In this document: positions 34,104-42,790 of the stretch, in pieces
Layout of the letters: each line of letters begins with the position of its first letter
Position numbering within the stretch: the first letter of the stretch is position 1
DNA from: Sneathiella sp.
GTDB lineage: Bacteria; Pseudomonadota; Alphaproteobacteria; Sneathiellales; Sneathiellaceae
Reading direction: 5' to 3'
DNA: 49,481 nt
Assembly: GCA_021741195.1 (NCBI GenBank)
Contig: JAIOYL010000005.1
Coordinates: 1 to 49,481 of the forward strand
Program-made: the position numbers and the translations under genes
The notes under the pieces: model-generated
Seen by the model: the letters and a program-made list of their open reading frames with translations, nothing else
What the model was told of the DNA's origin: nothing
Databases searched by the model: none

Positions 34104-34403
34104 ATGCAGTCGCAAATGGACCGCAAAATAAATCGGATAATCGGTCTGGATGGTCAGCCAATGACTATTCATGACTTGCCGCCCAAGGACACCAAGAGAT
34201 GGGTCATCCGGCGTAAAGCGGAAGTGGTTGCCGCAGTTCGTGGTGGTCTGATTAGCCTCGACGATGCCTGCCGGCGATACACGCTTTCGGTTGAAGAGTT
34301 CCTATCCTGGCAAAAGGCAATTGATAAACATGGCTTGCCCGGTCTTCGGACAACCCGGATACAAGATTACCGTCCAACTGATTCTTATTACAATAATGAC
34401 TGA
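34104..34403 (+). CDS. sciP: CtrA inhibitor SciP (DUF1153)
   Basis: 99 residues with the SciP helix-turn-helix: 'LPPKDTKRWVIRRKAEVVAAVRGGLISLDDACRRYTLSVEEFLSWQKAIDKHGLPGLRTTRIQDYR'. In Caulobacter SciP binds CtrA at its promoters and DNA directly, blocking CtrA-dependent transcription in the swarmer cell. Here it lies between hook genes and fliF, and a candidate CtrA box precedes fliF, so it may gate entry to the flagellar cascade. It starts at ATG 34104; it has its own terminator. Confidence 0.93.
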   Translation: MQSQMDRKINRIIGLDGQPMTIHDLPPKDTKRWVIRRKAEVVAAVRGGLISLDDACRRYTLSVEEFLSWQKAIDKHGLPGLRTTRIQDYRPTDSYYNND

Positions 34404-34429
34404 GTAACTAATCTTTTAGCTCCTATCCT

Positions 34430-34458
34430 AAAGCCCGGCCGTTAAAGCCGGGCTTTTT
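34430..34458 (+). terminator. Intrinsic terminator after sciP
   Basis: AAAGCCCGG (34430-34438) pairs with CCGGGCTTT (34448-34456), followed by further T residues to 34458. This isolates sciP from the fliF operon. Confidence 0.9.
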
Positions 34459-34525
34459 AATTATACAGTTTTTCTCTTGGGTTACCTCTAACAAACCCTG
34501 TTCGATATTCCATGAATCCCGACTA

Positions 34526-34559
34526 GGCAAAATTTTCCACCGGCTCGGCAAATTTTGCC
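34526..34559. promoter_or_regulatory. Paired GGCAAA-TTT sites upstream of fliF (FlbD-like)
   Basis: GGCAAAATTTTCC (34526-34538) and GGCAAATTTTGCC (34547-34559) start 21 bases apart, two helical turns. The second is nearly palindromic. They resemble the site at 30097 and may bind FlbD, which in Caulobacter represses fliF through ftr4. Confidence 0.5.
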
Positions 34560-34564
34560 TGCTG

Positions 34565-34579
34565 TTAACTTCTTGTTTA
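34565..34579 (+). promoter_or_regulatory. CtrA box candidate in the fliF promoter
   Basis: TTAA-CTTCTTG-TTTA differs in one base from the CtrA consensus TTAA-N7-TTAA. It lies 66 bases upstream of the fliF GTG and 5 bases after the FlbD-like pair. Confidence 0.55.
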
Positions 34580-34644
34580 TTTCCACCCCGTATTTTCTTT
34601 TCAGTGGGATAAAATTTTACACATATTTTAGTGAGGGGACTTCA

Positions 34645-36324
34645 GTGAACGGATTAAGCCAACTTCTTCAAAGTTTGGGGTCAGTCAGAATAATCATCCT
34701 TGGAGGAGTGGCTGTTGGATTGATCGCCCTGATTATGTTGATGGCGACGCGAATTAGCTCTCCTGATTACTCATTGCTTTATGGCGGTCTTGAACCCTCT
34801 GACTCAGCTGCAATCGTTACCAGGCTGGAAACCGACAACATCCTCTATCAGATCTCCGGCAACGGCCGCGATATCCTGATACCTCAGGACCAGGTCGCGC
34901 GCGTCAGGCTCAGCATGGCACAGGCGGGCTTGCCAAATGGCGGCTCCGTCGGATACGAAATTTTCGACAACTCGGATACTTTCGGGACAACGAGCTTTGT
35001 CCAAAACGTCAATTTTGTTCGCGCCTTGGAAGGTGAGCTTGCGCGGACAATCCGCGCCCTGAACAATGTTTCCGCTGCGCGCGTTCATCTTGTGCTTCCC
35101 AAACGCGAAGTCTTCAGCCGCGACAAAAGAGAAGCAAGCGCCTCCATTGTTCTAAAATTGAACGGACGGGGGCGCCTTTCGGATGATCAGATTTCGGCTA
35201 TTCAGCATCTTACGGCTTCCGCGGTCCCGTCTCTCGCTCCCTCGCATATTTCGATCGTCGATGAAAACGGCAATCTTCTGGCTCGGGGCGACGGCAAGGA
35301 TGCACCCGGAACCGGAACCAGCTCCCAAGCGGACTTCAAACGCGTCGCCTACGAAAGCCACGTAAAAGAGCAGATTGAACAATTACTGGAAAAATCACTA
35401 GGCGTCGGCAATGTCAGAGCGGAAGTAAGCGCCATCATGGATTTCGACCATCGGACAGTGCATTCAGAAACCTATGATCCGGACAGCCAGGTTGTCCGCT
35501 CCTCGCAAGTGGTTGAAGAAAACAGTTCTGCGAATGAGGGATTGACCGGTGACGCGGCAGTTTCCGTCGCCAACAATCTGCCGGAAGCAGGTGCGGATAC
35601 CGGCGGCGGCACAAACTCCAAGAATGCGTCGTCACGGACAGAAGAAACAGTCAACTATGAAATTTCCAAAACAGTCACGACCGAAGTTCGTGAATCGGGC
35701 CCAATCCGGCGGCTGACCGTCGCCGTCCTCGTGAATGGCCGCTCGGAAGTCGCCGCAGACGGCACCCGGACATACCAGGCGATGGGAGAGGAGGCATTGC
35801 TGCAAGTCAGCCGGCTCGTCAAATCCGCCATCGGTTATAACGAAGAACGCGGGGACATGGTTGAAGTAGTGAATATGCCTTTTGCGCAGGTCATCGAAGA
35901 TTTTTCGGATGAAGAAACATTAACAGACGAAATCTTCATGGGACTGACAAAAGCCGATCTATTTAAAATGGGCGAAATGGGGGTTCTGGTCGTTGTTGCG
36001 ATTCTGGCACTGCTGCTCGTCGTTCGGCCGTTGCTGAACAGGGCACTGATGGTTGGCGGGGCGACACCTGCTCTTGCAGGCCCGGGCATCGCCATGGGCG
36101 CACTCCCCGGCAATGATGCGATGGCGGCGATTGGCAATTCAGGGGGTGGCGGAAGAAATGCAGGTAATTCTGAGACCCTCAATGAAGTCGACAGCTTGAT
36201 AGACATCGACAAAGTTGATGGACAGGTCAAAACCTCCACACTGAATAAAGTCAGCGAAATCGTTGATAAACATCCGGATGAAGCAATTTCAATTCTTCGT
36301 AATTGGCTCTATCACGACGCGTAA
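34645..36324 (+). CDS. fliF: Flagellar MS-ring protein FliF
   Basis: 559 residues. FliF builds the membrane ring that anchors the rotor. The first TM is 'IIILGGVAVGLIALIMLMATRI' (~residues 16-37), followed by the YscJ/FliF ring-building domain ('DYSLLYGGLEPSDSAAIV', 'FVRALEGELARTI', 'RVHLVLPKREVFSRDKREASASIVLKL'), and a second TM near the C terminus ('MGVLVVVAILALLLVV', ~445-461). The tail after it binds FliG. I chose the GTG at 34645, which follows GAGGGG; an in-frame start at 34555 lies inside the promoter. It is first in the long rightward operon. Confidence 0.94.
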   Translation: MNGLSQLLQSLGSVRIIILGGVAVGLIALIMLMATRISSPDYSLLYGGLEPSDSAAIVTRLETDNILYQISGNGRDILIPQDQVARVRLSMAQAGLPNGGSVGYEIFDNSDTFGTTSFVQNVNFVRALEGELARTIRALNNVSAARVHLVLPKREVFSRDKREASASIVLKLNGRGRLSDDQISAIQHLTASAVPSLAPSHISIVDENGNLLARGDGKDAPGTGTSSQADFKRVAYESHVKEQIEQLLEKSLGVGNVRAEVSAIMDFDHRTVHSETYDPDSQVVRSSQVVEENSSANEGLTGDAAVSVANNLPEAGADTGGGTNSKNASSRTEETVNYEISKTVTTEVRESGPIRRLTVAVLVNGRSEVAADGTRTYQAMGEEALLQVSRLVKSAIGYNEERGDMVEVVNMPFAQVIEDFSDEETLTDEIFMGLTKADLFKMGEMGVLVVVAILALLLVVRPLLNRALMVGGATPALAGPGIAMGALPGNDAMAAIGNSGGGGRNAGNSETLNEVDSLIDIDKVDGQVKTSTLNKVSEIVDKHPDEAISILRNWLYHDA

Positions 36325-36339
36325 GGGAACGTCTTTTTC

Positions 36340-37353
36340 ATGGTAATTACTGAATCAAAATATCTTAGCGGGCCTGACAAGGCTGCGATCATGATGCTCG
36401 CTCTCGGTGACGAGCACACAAAGGACCTCTGGACGCGGCTTGACGAAGAGGAAATCAAGGAGATTTCCCAGGCCATGTCCAATCTCGGATCGGTATCCTC
36501 CGATGTCATGGAGTCGCTGTTCGTCGAGTTCGCCAGCAAGATTTCCTCGACCGGAAATATTGTCGGCACCTATGAAGCGACCGAGCGTCTGCTGATGAAG
36601 GCGCTTTCGGGTGACAAGGTCGAAGGCATAATGGAGGAAATCCGCGGCCCCGCCGGACGCACCATGTGGGACAAGCTTGCTAACGTCAATGAGCAGGTTC
36701 TCGCAAATTATCTGAAGAATGAATATCCGCAAACCGTGGCCGTGGTGATGAGCAAGATCAATCCGAACCATGCGGCGAAGGTTCTCTCCACCTTGCCAGA
36801 GGATTTCTCTCTCGAAGTCGTAAACCGGATGCTGCAGATGGAATCTGTTCAAAAGGAAGTCCTGGACAAAATTGAAGACACACTCCGCAGCGAATTCATG
36901 AGTAATCTGGCGAAAACCAACAAACGGGATAGCCATGAAATGATGGCGGAAATCTTCAATAATTTTGATCGCAATACGGAAGGACGCTTCATTTCAGCCC
37001 TGGAAGAACGCAATCGGGATTCAGCCGAGAAGATCAAGGCATTGATGTTTACCTTTGAAGACCTTCTCAAGCTCGATCCAGCTGGCGTTCAGACCTTGCT
37101 TCGCAATGTCGACAAGGAACGTCTTGGAATTTGTCTCAAGGGCGCTTCCGAAAGCCTGCGCGACCTGTTCTTTACAAATATGTCGGAGCGTGCGGCGAAA
37201 ATCCTGCGTGAAGATATGGAGGCGATGGGGCCTGTGCGTCTCAAAGACGTCGATGAAGCGCAAATGGAAATTGTCAATATTGCCAAAGAGCTCGCGGACA
37301 ATGGCGATATCCTGCTTGCCGACGGCGGTGGCGATGATGAACTGATCTATTAG
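36340..37353 (+). CDS. fliG: Flagellar motor switch protein FliG
   Basis: 337 residues, standard length. The N-terminal domain binds FliF ('[35 protein letters not shown]'), the middle domain binds FliM ('[27 protein letters not shown]'), and the C-terminal torque domain has the charged helix '[52 protein letters not shown]'. It is the rotor part that meets the stator. ATG 36340 lies 15 bases after fliF, in the same operon. Confidence 0.96.
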   Translation: MVITESKYLSGPDKAAIMMLALGDEHTKDLWTRLDEEEIKEISQAMSNLGSVSSDVMESLFVEFASKISSTGNIVGTYEATERLLMKALSGDKVEGIMEEIRGPAGRTMWDKLANVNEQVLANYLKNEYPQTVAVVMSKINPNHAAKVLSTLPEDFSLEVVNRMLQMESVQKEVLDKIEDTLRSEFMSNLAKTNKRDSHEMMAEIFNNFDRNTEGRFISALEERNRDSAEKIKALMFTFEDLLKLDPAGVQTLLRNVDKERLGICLKGASESLRDLFFTNMSERAAKILREDMEAMGPVRLKDVDEAQMEIVNIAKELADNGDILLADGGGDDELIY

Positions 37354-37367
37354 GGCATATCTGAAAA

Positions 37368-38054
37368 ATGAGTACAGCTAACAGATTTATGTTCGATACG
37401 GAATTCGGCCCGGAAGCCGCCGTCGGTAAAAAGGCAGCAAAACCGGCAGAACAGGAAGAAGCCGTCTATACGGAAAGTGACGTTGCTATTTTGAAAACGC
37501 AAGCATTTGAGGAGGGCATGAGAACCGGACAAAGCCAGTCGCTGACAGGAATTGAAAGCACGGTCGCCGATACGATGGCCGCCATTGGTACTCAGTTGCA
37601 GCAATTGATAACAACCCACGAAGCGAAATTGCATGCCGTAAAACAGGACGCCGCAAAGCTTGCTATGGAAGTGGCTGGAAAGCTGGCGCCAGCGATGATC
37701 GAACAGGCCCCCGAGGAAGAAGTTCTTAAAATGATTGAAGAATGTCTGATTGATCTTCATGACGAGCCAAGGATAGTCGTTCGTGCAAGTGACAAAATTT
37801 GTGAAATTATTTCCGGGAAAATCGATGAAATTTCTAAAAAAGCGGGATTTCAGGGCAACATTATCCTGTTGCCAGATGAAATGAAACGGGGCGGAGACTG
37901 CCGTATCGAATGGGCTGACGGAGGCGCCGAGAGAAGTATCGAGGACATCCAGCGGAAAATGAACGGGGTTGTAAACCGGTTTATTCATTCATCCGTGACG
38001 GCTAATAAACAGGACACGCAGCAAAACAGTCAACAACAGCTTGACCATATCTAA
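37368..38054 (+). CDS. fliH: Flagellar assembly protein FliH
   Basis: 228 residues. FliH is the regulator/stator of the export ATPase FliI. An acidic and low-complexity N terminus leads to a predicted helical coiled coil ('ALKTQAFEEGMRTGQSQSLTGIESTVADTM', with the 'A..G...G' helix) and a C-terminal domain ending in 'LLPDEMKRGGDCRIEWADGGAERSIEDIQRKM', a FliH/HrpE signature. ATG 37368 is 14 bases after fliG. FliI, its partner, is at the right edge of the window on the opposite strand. Confidence 0.88.
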   Translation: MSTANRFMFDTEFGPEAAVGKKAAKPAEQEEAVYTESDVAILKTQAFEEGMRTGQSQSLTGIESTVADTMAAIGTQLQQLITTHEAKLHAVKQDAAKLAMEVAGKLAPAMIEQAPEEEVLKMIEECLIDLHDEPRIVVRASDKICEIISGKIDEISKKAGFQGNIILLPDEMKRGGDCRIEWADGGAERSIEDIQRKMNGVVNRFIHSSVTANKQDTQQNSQQQLDHI

Positions 38055-38065
38055 GGAGTAAAACT

Positions 38066-38443
38066 GTGGCAGAAGACGAAGAACTGAACCTTGAGGATCT
38101 TGGCAAAAATGCTGACGGAGAAAAGGATCTGACGATACATGAAGAGGCGATCAATGCTGAAACGGACGCGGACGACGACACAGAAATTTCCCGTACCGCG
38201 GCGGATCTTGAGGCGGTCTTTGATATCCCGGTTCATGTCACTGCCGTGCTCGGGAAATCCCGGATGCGGGTCAGCCAGCTTCTCAAGCTTGGCCGCGGAG
38301 CCGTTATTGAGCTGGATCGAAAAGTCGGTGAAGCCATTGACATTTATGTCAATAATCGCCTCGTCGCGCGCGGTGAAGTTGTCGTTGTGGAAGACCGGCT
38401 CGGTGTCACCATGACGGAAATCATTAAATCCGATCGCCGGTAG
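38066..38443 (+). CDS. fliN: Flagellar motor switch protein FliN
   Basis: 125 residues. The SpoA domain (~residues 48-122; 'FDIPVHVTAVLGKSRMRVSQLLKLGRGAVIELDRKVGEAIDIYVNNRLVARGEVVVVEDRLGVTMTEII') is the C-ring building block. The acidic N-terminal extension is common in FliN. The GTG start at 38066 has AAGGAG upstream. FliM is not encoded in this window, although it is the usual partner. Confidence 0.95.
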   Translation: MAEDEELNLEDLGKNADGEKDLTIHEEAINAETDADDDTEISRTAADLEAVFDIPVHVTAVLGKSRMRVSQLLKLGRGAVIELDRKVGEAIDIYVNNRLVARGEVVVVEDRLGVTMTEIIKSDRR

Positions 38444-38460
38444 AAAAGACGGGTATTGAC

Positions 38461-39237
38461 GTGAATAAAGTCGATCTTGCAACGGTTCTGGGTCTCTTTG
38501 GCAGCTTTACGCTGGTAACAGGCGCCGTCCTCATCGGGGGGTCTATTGGCTCGTTCTTTAACCTGCCCTCCGTGCTTCTGGTGCTGGGCGGAACGTTTTT
38601 TGTTACCACCATAAGCTTTTCCATGGATGACGTAATTCGAGCCCAGAAATTGGTTGTCAGCACCCTGTTTAGCCGCCAAGTCGCTCCGGATTACGCCGCT
38701 CACTCAATGCTCAATCTTGCGGACAAATGCCGCGGGAAAGGCGTTCTGCATCTACAAGACTATATGCAGTCGCTTGCCGAGGGCAGTTTTCAACGTAAAT
38801 CCCTACAGTTAGTGGTTGACGGTCTGCCGGCGGAGGAAGTGAACCGCATCCTGCAAAATGACCTTAATGGCATGATAGCCCGCCACAATTCCTGTTCAGG
38901 CGTCCTGAGAAAAGCAGCGGAAGTCGCCCCGGCGATGGGATTGATCGGAACGCTGGTCGGTCTGGTACAGATGCTGGGCAACCTGAATGATCCTTCCAGC
39001 ATTGGCCCCGCTATGGCCGTCGCGCTGTTGACGACTTTCTACGGTGCTGTTCTCGCCAACATGTTCTTCAGCCCCCTGGCGTCAAAGCTGGAGCGCAATT
39101 CAGAAGAAGAGGTTTTGTTGAACCGGGTTTTCATGCTCGGCGCCGCATCCATTGGACGGCAGGAAAATCCACGCCGTCTCGAAATGTTATTAAATACTTT
39201 GCTGCCGCCGTCAAACCGCGTGCAGTACTTCAGTTAA
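38461..39237 (+). CDS. motA: MotA-family flagellar motor protein
   Basis: 258 residues, a stator channel subunit of the MotA/PomA/ExbB family. TM1-TM2 lie in 'LGLFGSFTLVTGAVLIGGSIGSFFNLPSVLLVLGGTFFVTTISFS', a cytoplasmic loop carries torque-region charges (~80-150), and 'APAMGLIGTLVGLVQMLGNL...AMAVALLTTFYGAVLANMFFSPLASKL' forms TM3-TM4. Start GTG 38461. No motB follows: the next gene is flbD, so the MotB partner must be encoded elsewhere. It resembles the PomA subgroup, but the ion (H+ or Na+) cannot be told from sequence alone. Confidence 0.9.
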   Translation: MNKVDLATVLGLFGSFTLVTGAVLIGGSIGSFFNLPSVLLVLGGTFFVTTISFSMDDVIRAQKLVVSTLFSRQVAPDYAAHSMLNLADKCRGKGVLHLQDYMQSLAEGSFQRKSLQLVVDGLPAEEVNRILQNDLNGMIARHNSCSGVLRKAAEVAPAMGLIGTLVGLVQMLGNLNDPSSIGPAMAVALLTTFYGAVLANMFFSPLASKLERNSEEEVLLNRVFMLGAASIGRQENPRRLEMLLNTLLPPSNRVQYFS

Positions 39238-39257
39238 GTTTGTAGGAGAGTGAGTAG

Positions 39258-40634
39258 ATGAGGTTGCTTATAATTGGTTCCCTGAACGGTCAGATCGGTG
39301 CTGCAAGTCAAATCGCGATGTCGCGCGGCGCCAAGGTGAGCCAAGTGGATGATATCGATATGGCGCTGGCGTCCTTGCGCGCTGGCAAGGGTGCCGATAT
39401 GGCCATGATTGACGTCAATCTGCCGATCAAAACACTTGTCGATAGCCTTGCCAACGAGCGGATCAACCTCCCCGTTATCGCCTGCGGTGTAAATACGGAT
39501 GCGACGGCGGCGGCAAATGCAATCCGGGCAGGTGCAAAGGAATTTCTGCCTCTGCCCCCTGACCCGGAACTTATCGCTGCGGTTCTCGAAGCCGTTGCAC
39601 AGGATAACAACAAACTGGTCTTTGCCGATCCGGCGATGAGAGACGTGGTCTCGCTCGCCGAACAGATTGCCCCGTCATCCGCGTCAGTCCTAATTAATGG
39701 GGAAACCGGTACCGGTAAAGAGGTCATGGCCAGCTATCTGCATTCACATAGCAAGCGCGCGGACAAGCCTTTTGTCTGCGTCAACTGTGCGGCTATTCCC
39801 GAAAACCTCCTGGAATCAGAGCTCTTCGGCCACGAAAAAGGGTCATTCACAGGTGCGATCGCCCGCCGTATCGGGAAATTTGAAGAAGCTAATGGCGGCA
39901 CGCTTCTGCTCGATGAAATTAGTGAAATGGATATCCAGCTGCAAGCTAAACTACTACGGGCCATCCAGGAAAAGGTTATCGACCGCGTTGGCGGCACGAA
40001 GCCTGTTCCCGTCGATATCCGCATCATCGCTACCTCCAACCGGGATCTTGCGGAAGCGGTTGCCGAAAAGACCTTCCGCGAAGATCTTCTGTTTCGGCTT
40101 AATGTGGTCACACTTAAAATTCCACCGCTGCGTCAGCGTCCCGTAGACATCGAGGTTTTATCCCAGCATTTCGCGAGGAAATATTCAGAATCCAATGGAC
40201 TGAGTGAAAGACATATAGATGCAAGCGCAATGGCAAAGCTCAAAGCCAATCCCTGGAGAGGGAATGTGCGCGAGCTTGAAAATACAATCCATCGTGCCGT
40301 TCTTCTTTGTCAGGGCGATGTGATTGGTGGAGAGGCCATATTGATGCCGGACGGCTCTGCCACACCGGCAACCACACAGTCTGGAACTGAGGTGAATGCT
40401 GCGGCGCAAGGGGCAAGTTTAAGTGACACGTCACTCGTTGGGCGGAAAGTCGCCGACGTCGAGAAGGACCTGATCCTGAATACATTGGACCATTGCTTTG
40501 GCAACCGGACGCATGCCGCCAATATTCTCGGAATTTCCATACGGACGTTGCGCAACAAACTCAAGATATACTCGGATGACGGCGTTGCCGTACCGAGTGC
40601 AAATGCCGACTACCGCTTTCCTGTACGGGCCTGA
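39258..40634 (+). CDS. flbD: Sigma54-dependent flagellar regulator FlbD
   Basis: 458 residues, NtrC-type. The N-terminal receiver-like region (~1-115) lacks the N-terminal acidic pair (it begins MRLLIIGS) although an Asp lies near the phosphorylation position ('AMIDVNLP'). The AAA+ domain has Walker A 'GETGTGKEV' and Walker B 'GGTLLLDEISE', and the sigma54-contact loop reads GSFTGA rather than GAFTGA. A Fis-type HTH ends it ('RTHAANILGISIRTLRNKL'). FlbD activates class III sigma54 flagellar promoters and represses fliF in Caulobacter; the sites at 29931-30234 and 34526 are likely targets. Confidence 0.94.
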   Translation: MRLLIIGSLNGQIGAASQIAMSRGAKVSQVDDIDMALASLRAGKGADMAMIDVNLPIKTLVDSLANERINLPVIACGVNTDATAAANAIRAGAKEFLPLPPDPELIAAVLEAVAQDNNKLVFADPAMRDVVSLAEQIAPSSASVLINGETGTGKEVMASYLHSHSKRADKPFVCVNCAAIPENLLESELFGHEKGSFTGAIARRIGKFEEANGGTLLLDEISEMDIQLQAKLLRAIQEKVIDRVGGTKPVPVDIRIIATSNRDLAEAVAEKTFREDLLFRLNVVTLKIPPLRQRPVDIEVLSQHFARKYSESNGLSERHIDASAMAKLKANPWRGNVRELENTIHRAVLLCQGDVIGGEAILMPDGSATPATTQSGTEVNAAAQGASLSDTSLVGRKVADVEKDLILNTLDHCFGNRTHAANILGISIRTLRNKLKIYSDDGVAVPSANADYRFPVRA

Positions 40635-40663
40635 ACCTTGCGTCACCAGAAAGTATTCAGTAA

Positions 40664-42778
40664 ATGAGTGAAATTCAATCGACGGAAGCGACCTCTCGGG
40701 GAGGAAGTGACTTTCTGCAACGCATGGCGACAGTGCTTGGCCGGGGTGATATTGGCCTTGCGCTTGGCGTCGTCTGCATACTGGTCGTTCTTATCCTGCC
40801 AATGCCGAGTTGGCTGCTGGATTTCAGTCTCGCCATCTCGATCACCTTTTCCGTCGTGATCCTGATGACTTGCCTGTTTATTTCAAAACCTCTGGATTTC
40901 AGCTCGTTCCCGACGGTCCTTTTGATCGCAACCATGCTGCGGCTCTCCCTGAACCTTGCCTCCACCCGCCTGATCCTGTCGGAAGGTCATACAGGACCGC
41001 AGGCTGCGGGCCACGTGATTGAGGCTTTTGGCAGCTTCGTCATGGGCGGCAATTTCGTTATCGGGATTATCGTTTTCTCTATTCTGGTCCTGGTCAACTT
41101 TGTCGTTATTACCAAGGGTTCAGGACGCATCGCCGAAGTGGCTGCGCGGTTTTCTCTCGACGCCATGCCCGGCAAGCAAATGGCCATCGATGCGGATCTT
41201 TCCGCTGGTATGATCAACGAGGATACGGCCCGCAAGCGCCGCAAGGAACTGGAGGACGAAAGCGGTTTCTTCGGTGCCATGGATGGTGCCTCAAAATTTG
41301 TACGGGGCGACGCGATCGCCGGGCTTCTGATTACCTTCATCAACGTCATTGGCGGCATTATCATCGGCGTCGCGCAGGAAGGCATGACCTTTGCCGCTGC
41401 CGCCGACAGCTACACGCTGCTCACGGTTGGCGATGGCCTCGTCAGCCAGATACCAGCACTGATCGTTTCCATTGCCGCTGGCCTGCTGGTTTCGCGCGGC
41501 GGCGTGGTCGGAACCACAGACAAAGCCCTTCTGGCCCAGCTCGGCGGCTATCCCCGCGCACTGGGCGTCAGCTCATTTTTGCTTATTGGCTTGTCCCTTC
41601 TCCCCGGTGTGCCAATGTTCCCGTTTTTGATGCTGGCGGGCGGAATAGGGTATTCGGCCTTTGTCCTCTACCGGCGAAAAGAAAAGGAGGCGGTCGACGA
41701 AGAACAACTGCTTATCGAAAGCAAGAATGCAGCGGTCCCGGCGGAAGAACCCATTTCTGCAGCCCTTGCCATTGATGATCTCCGGCTCGAACTGGGTTAC
41801 GGCTTGCTCTCCCTGATCAATGACACCGAAGGCTATCGCCTGACGGATCAGATCAAGGCGCTGCGCCGCCAGATCGCCGGTGAGATGGGTTTCGTCATGC
41901 CGAGCGTACGTATTCTCGACAATATGCAGCTTCCCGCCAATAATTACCTTGTCCGGGTCAAGGAAGTCGAAGCCGGCTCCGGTGATGTCCGCCCGAATAA
42001 CCTGCTGGTCATGGATCCACAAGGGCAGGCCATCAATCTTCCGGGTGAAGAAACCGTGGAGCCGACTTTCGGTCTTCCCGCCATCTGGATCGATAGTGGC
42101 CAGCGTGAGGAAGCCTCATTCCGTGGATATACGGTTGTTGATCCGGCAACCGTCATTACGACGCACCTCACCGAGATATTGAAGGATCACATGCCGGACT
42201 TGCTTTCCTATGCGGAAACGCAAAAGCTGCTCGATGATCTGCCCAGCGTGAACCAGAAGTTGATTGCCGATCTGATACCAAGCCAGATTTCCGTCAGCGG
42301 CGTCCAGCGGATATTGCAAAACCTGCTGTCAGAGCGTGTTTCCATCCGCGATCTGGCGACCATTCTGGAAGGCATTTCCGAAGCCACCGGATATACACAG
42401 AATATCAATACGATCACGGAACATGTCCGCACCCGGCTTGCGCGCCAGATTTCTGCCATCAACACAGCGGAAGACGGATATATTCCGCTTATCACTCTTG
42501 CTCCGCAGTGGGAGCAGAATTTTGCCAATGCCATCGTTGGCCAGGGCGACGATCGGCAATTGTCCATGGCGCCAAGTCAGTTGCAGGAATTTATTGCAAA
42601 AGTGAGAGAAGTTTTTGATACGCTTGCACGGCAGGGCCATAACCCGGTCTTGCTTACCAGCCCCGTGATCCGGCCCTATGTCCGCTCGATCGTTGAAAGA
42701 TTCCGGCCAACGACAGTTGTAATGTCGCAAAATGAGATTCACCCCAAAGCCAGGCTTAAAACGCTGGCGCAGGTTTGA
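40664..42778 (+). CDS. flhA: Flagellar export gate protein FlhA
   Basis: 704 residues. Membrane part with about eight TM helices (~20-330), including the FHIPEP signature 'FSLDAMPGKQMAIDADLSAGMINEDTARKRRKELEDESGFFGAMDGASKFVRGDAIAGLL'. A cytosolic domain (~345-704) receives export substrates and chaperones ('LRLELGYGLLSLIND', 'IRPYVRSIVERFRPTTVVMSQNEI'). It is the proton-driven gate of the export apparatus. ATG 40664 is 29 bases after flbD. Gene order flhA-flhF-flhG is conserved in many proteobacteria. Confidence 0.97.
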   Translation: MSEIQSTEATSRGGSDFLQRMATVLGRGDIGLALGVVCILVVLILPMPSWLLDFSLAISITFSVVILMTCLFISKPLDFSSFPTVLLIATMLRLSLNLASTRLILSEGHTGPQAAGHVIEAFGSFVMGGNFVIGIIVFSILVLVNFVVITKGSGRIAEVAARFSLDAMPGKQMAIDADLSAGMINEDTARKRRKELEDESGFFGAMDGASKFVRGDAIAGLLITFINVIGGIIIGVAQEGMTFAAAADSYTLLTVGDGLVSQIPALIVSIAAGLLVSRGGVVGTTDKALLAQLGGYPRALGVSSFLLIGLSLLPGVPMFPFLMLAGGIGYSAFVLYRRKEKEAVDEEQLLIESKNAAVPAEEPISAALAIDDLRLELGYGLLSLINDTEGYRLTDQIKALRRQIAGEMGFVMPSVRILDNMQLPANNYLVRVKEVEAGSGDVRPNNLLVMDPQGQAINLPGEETVEPTFGLPAIWIDSGQREEASFRGYTVVDPATVITTHLTEILKDHMPDLLSYAETQKLLDDLPSVNQKLIADLIPSQISVSGVQRILQNLLSERVSIRDLATILEGISEATGYTQNINTITEHVRTRLARQISAINTAEDGYIPLITLAPQWEQNFANAIVGQGDDRQLSMAPSQLQEFIAKVREVFDTLARQGHNPVLLTSPVIRPYVRSIVERFRPTTVVMSQNEIHPKARLKTLAQV

Positions 42779-42790
42779 GGGTCTGAATAG

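Noticed and set aside
34555-34645. Longer FliF N terminus from 34555
   Set aside because: It would read through the CtrA and FlbD-like sites; the GTG at 34645 has a good GAGGGG and fits the FliF N terminus.
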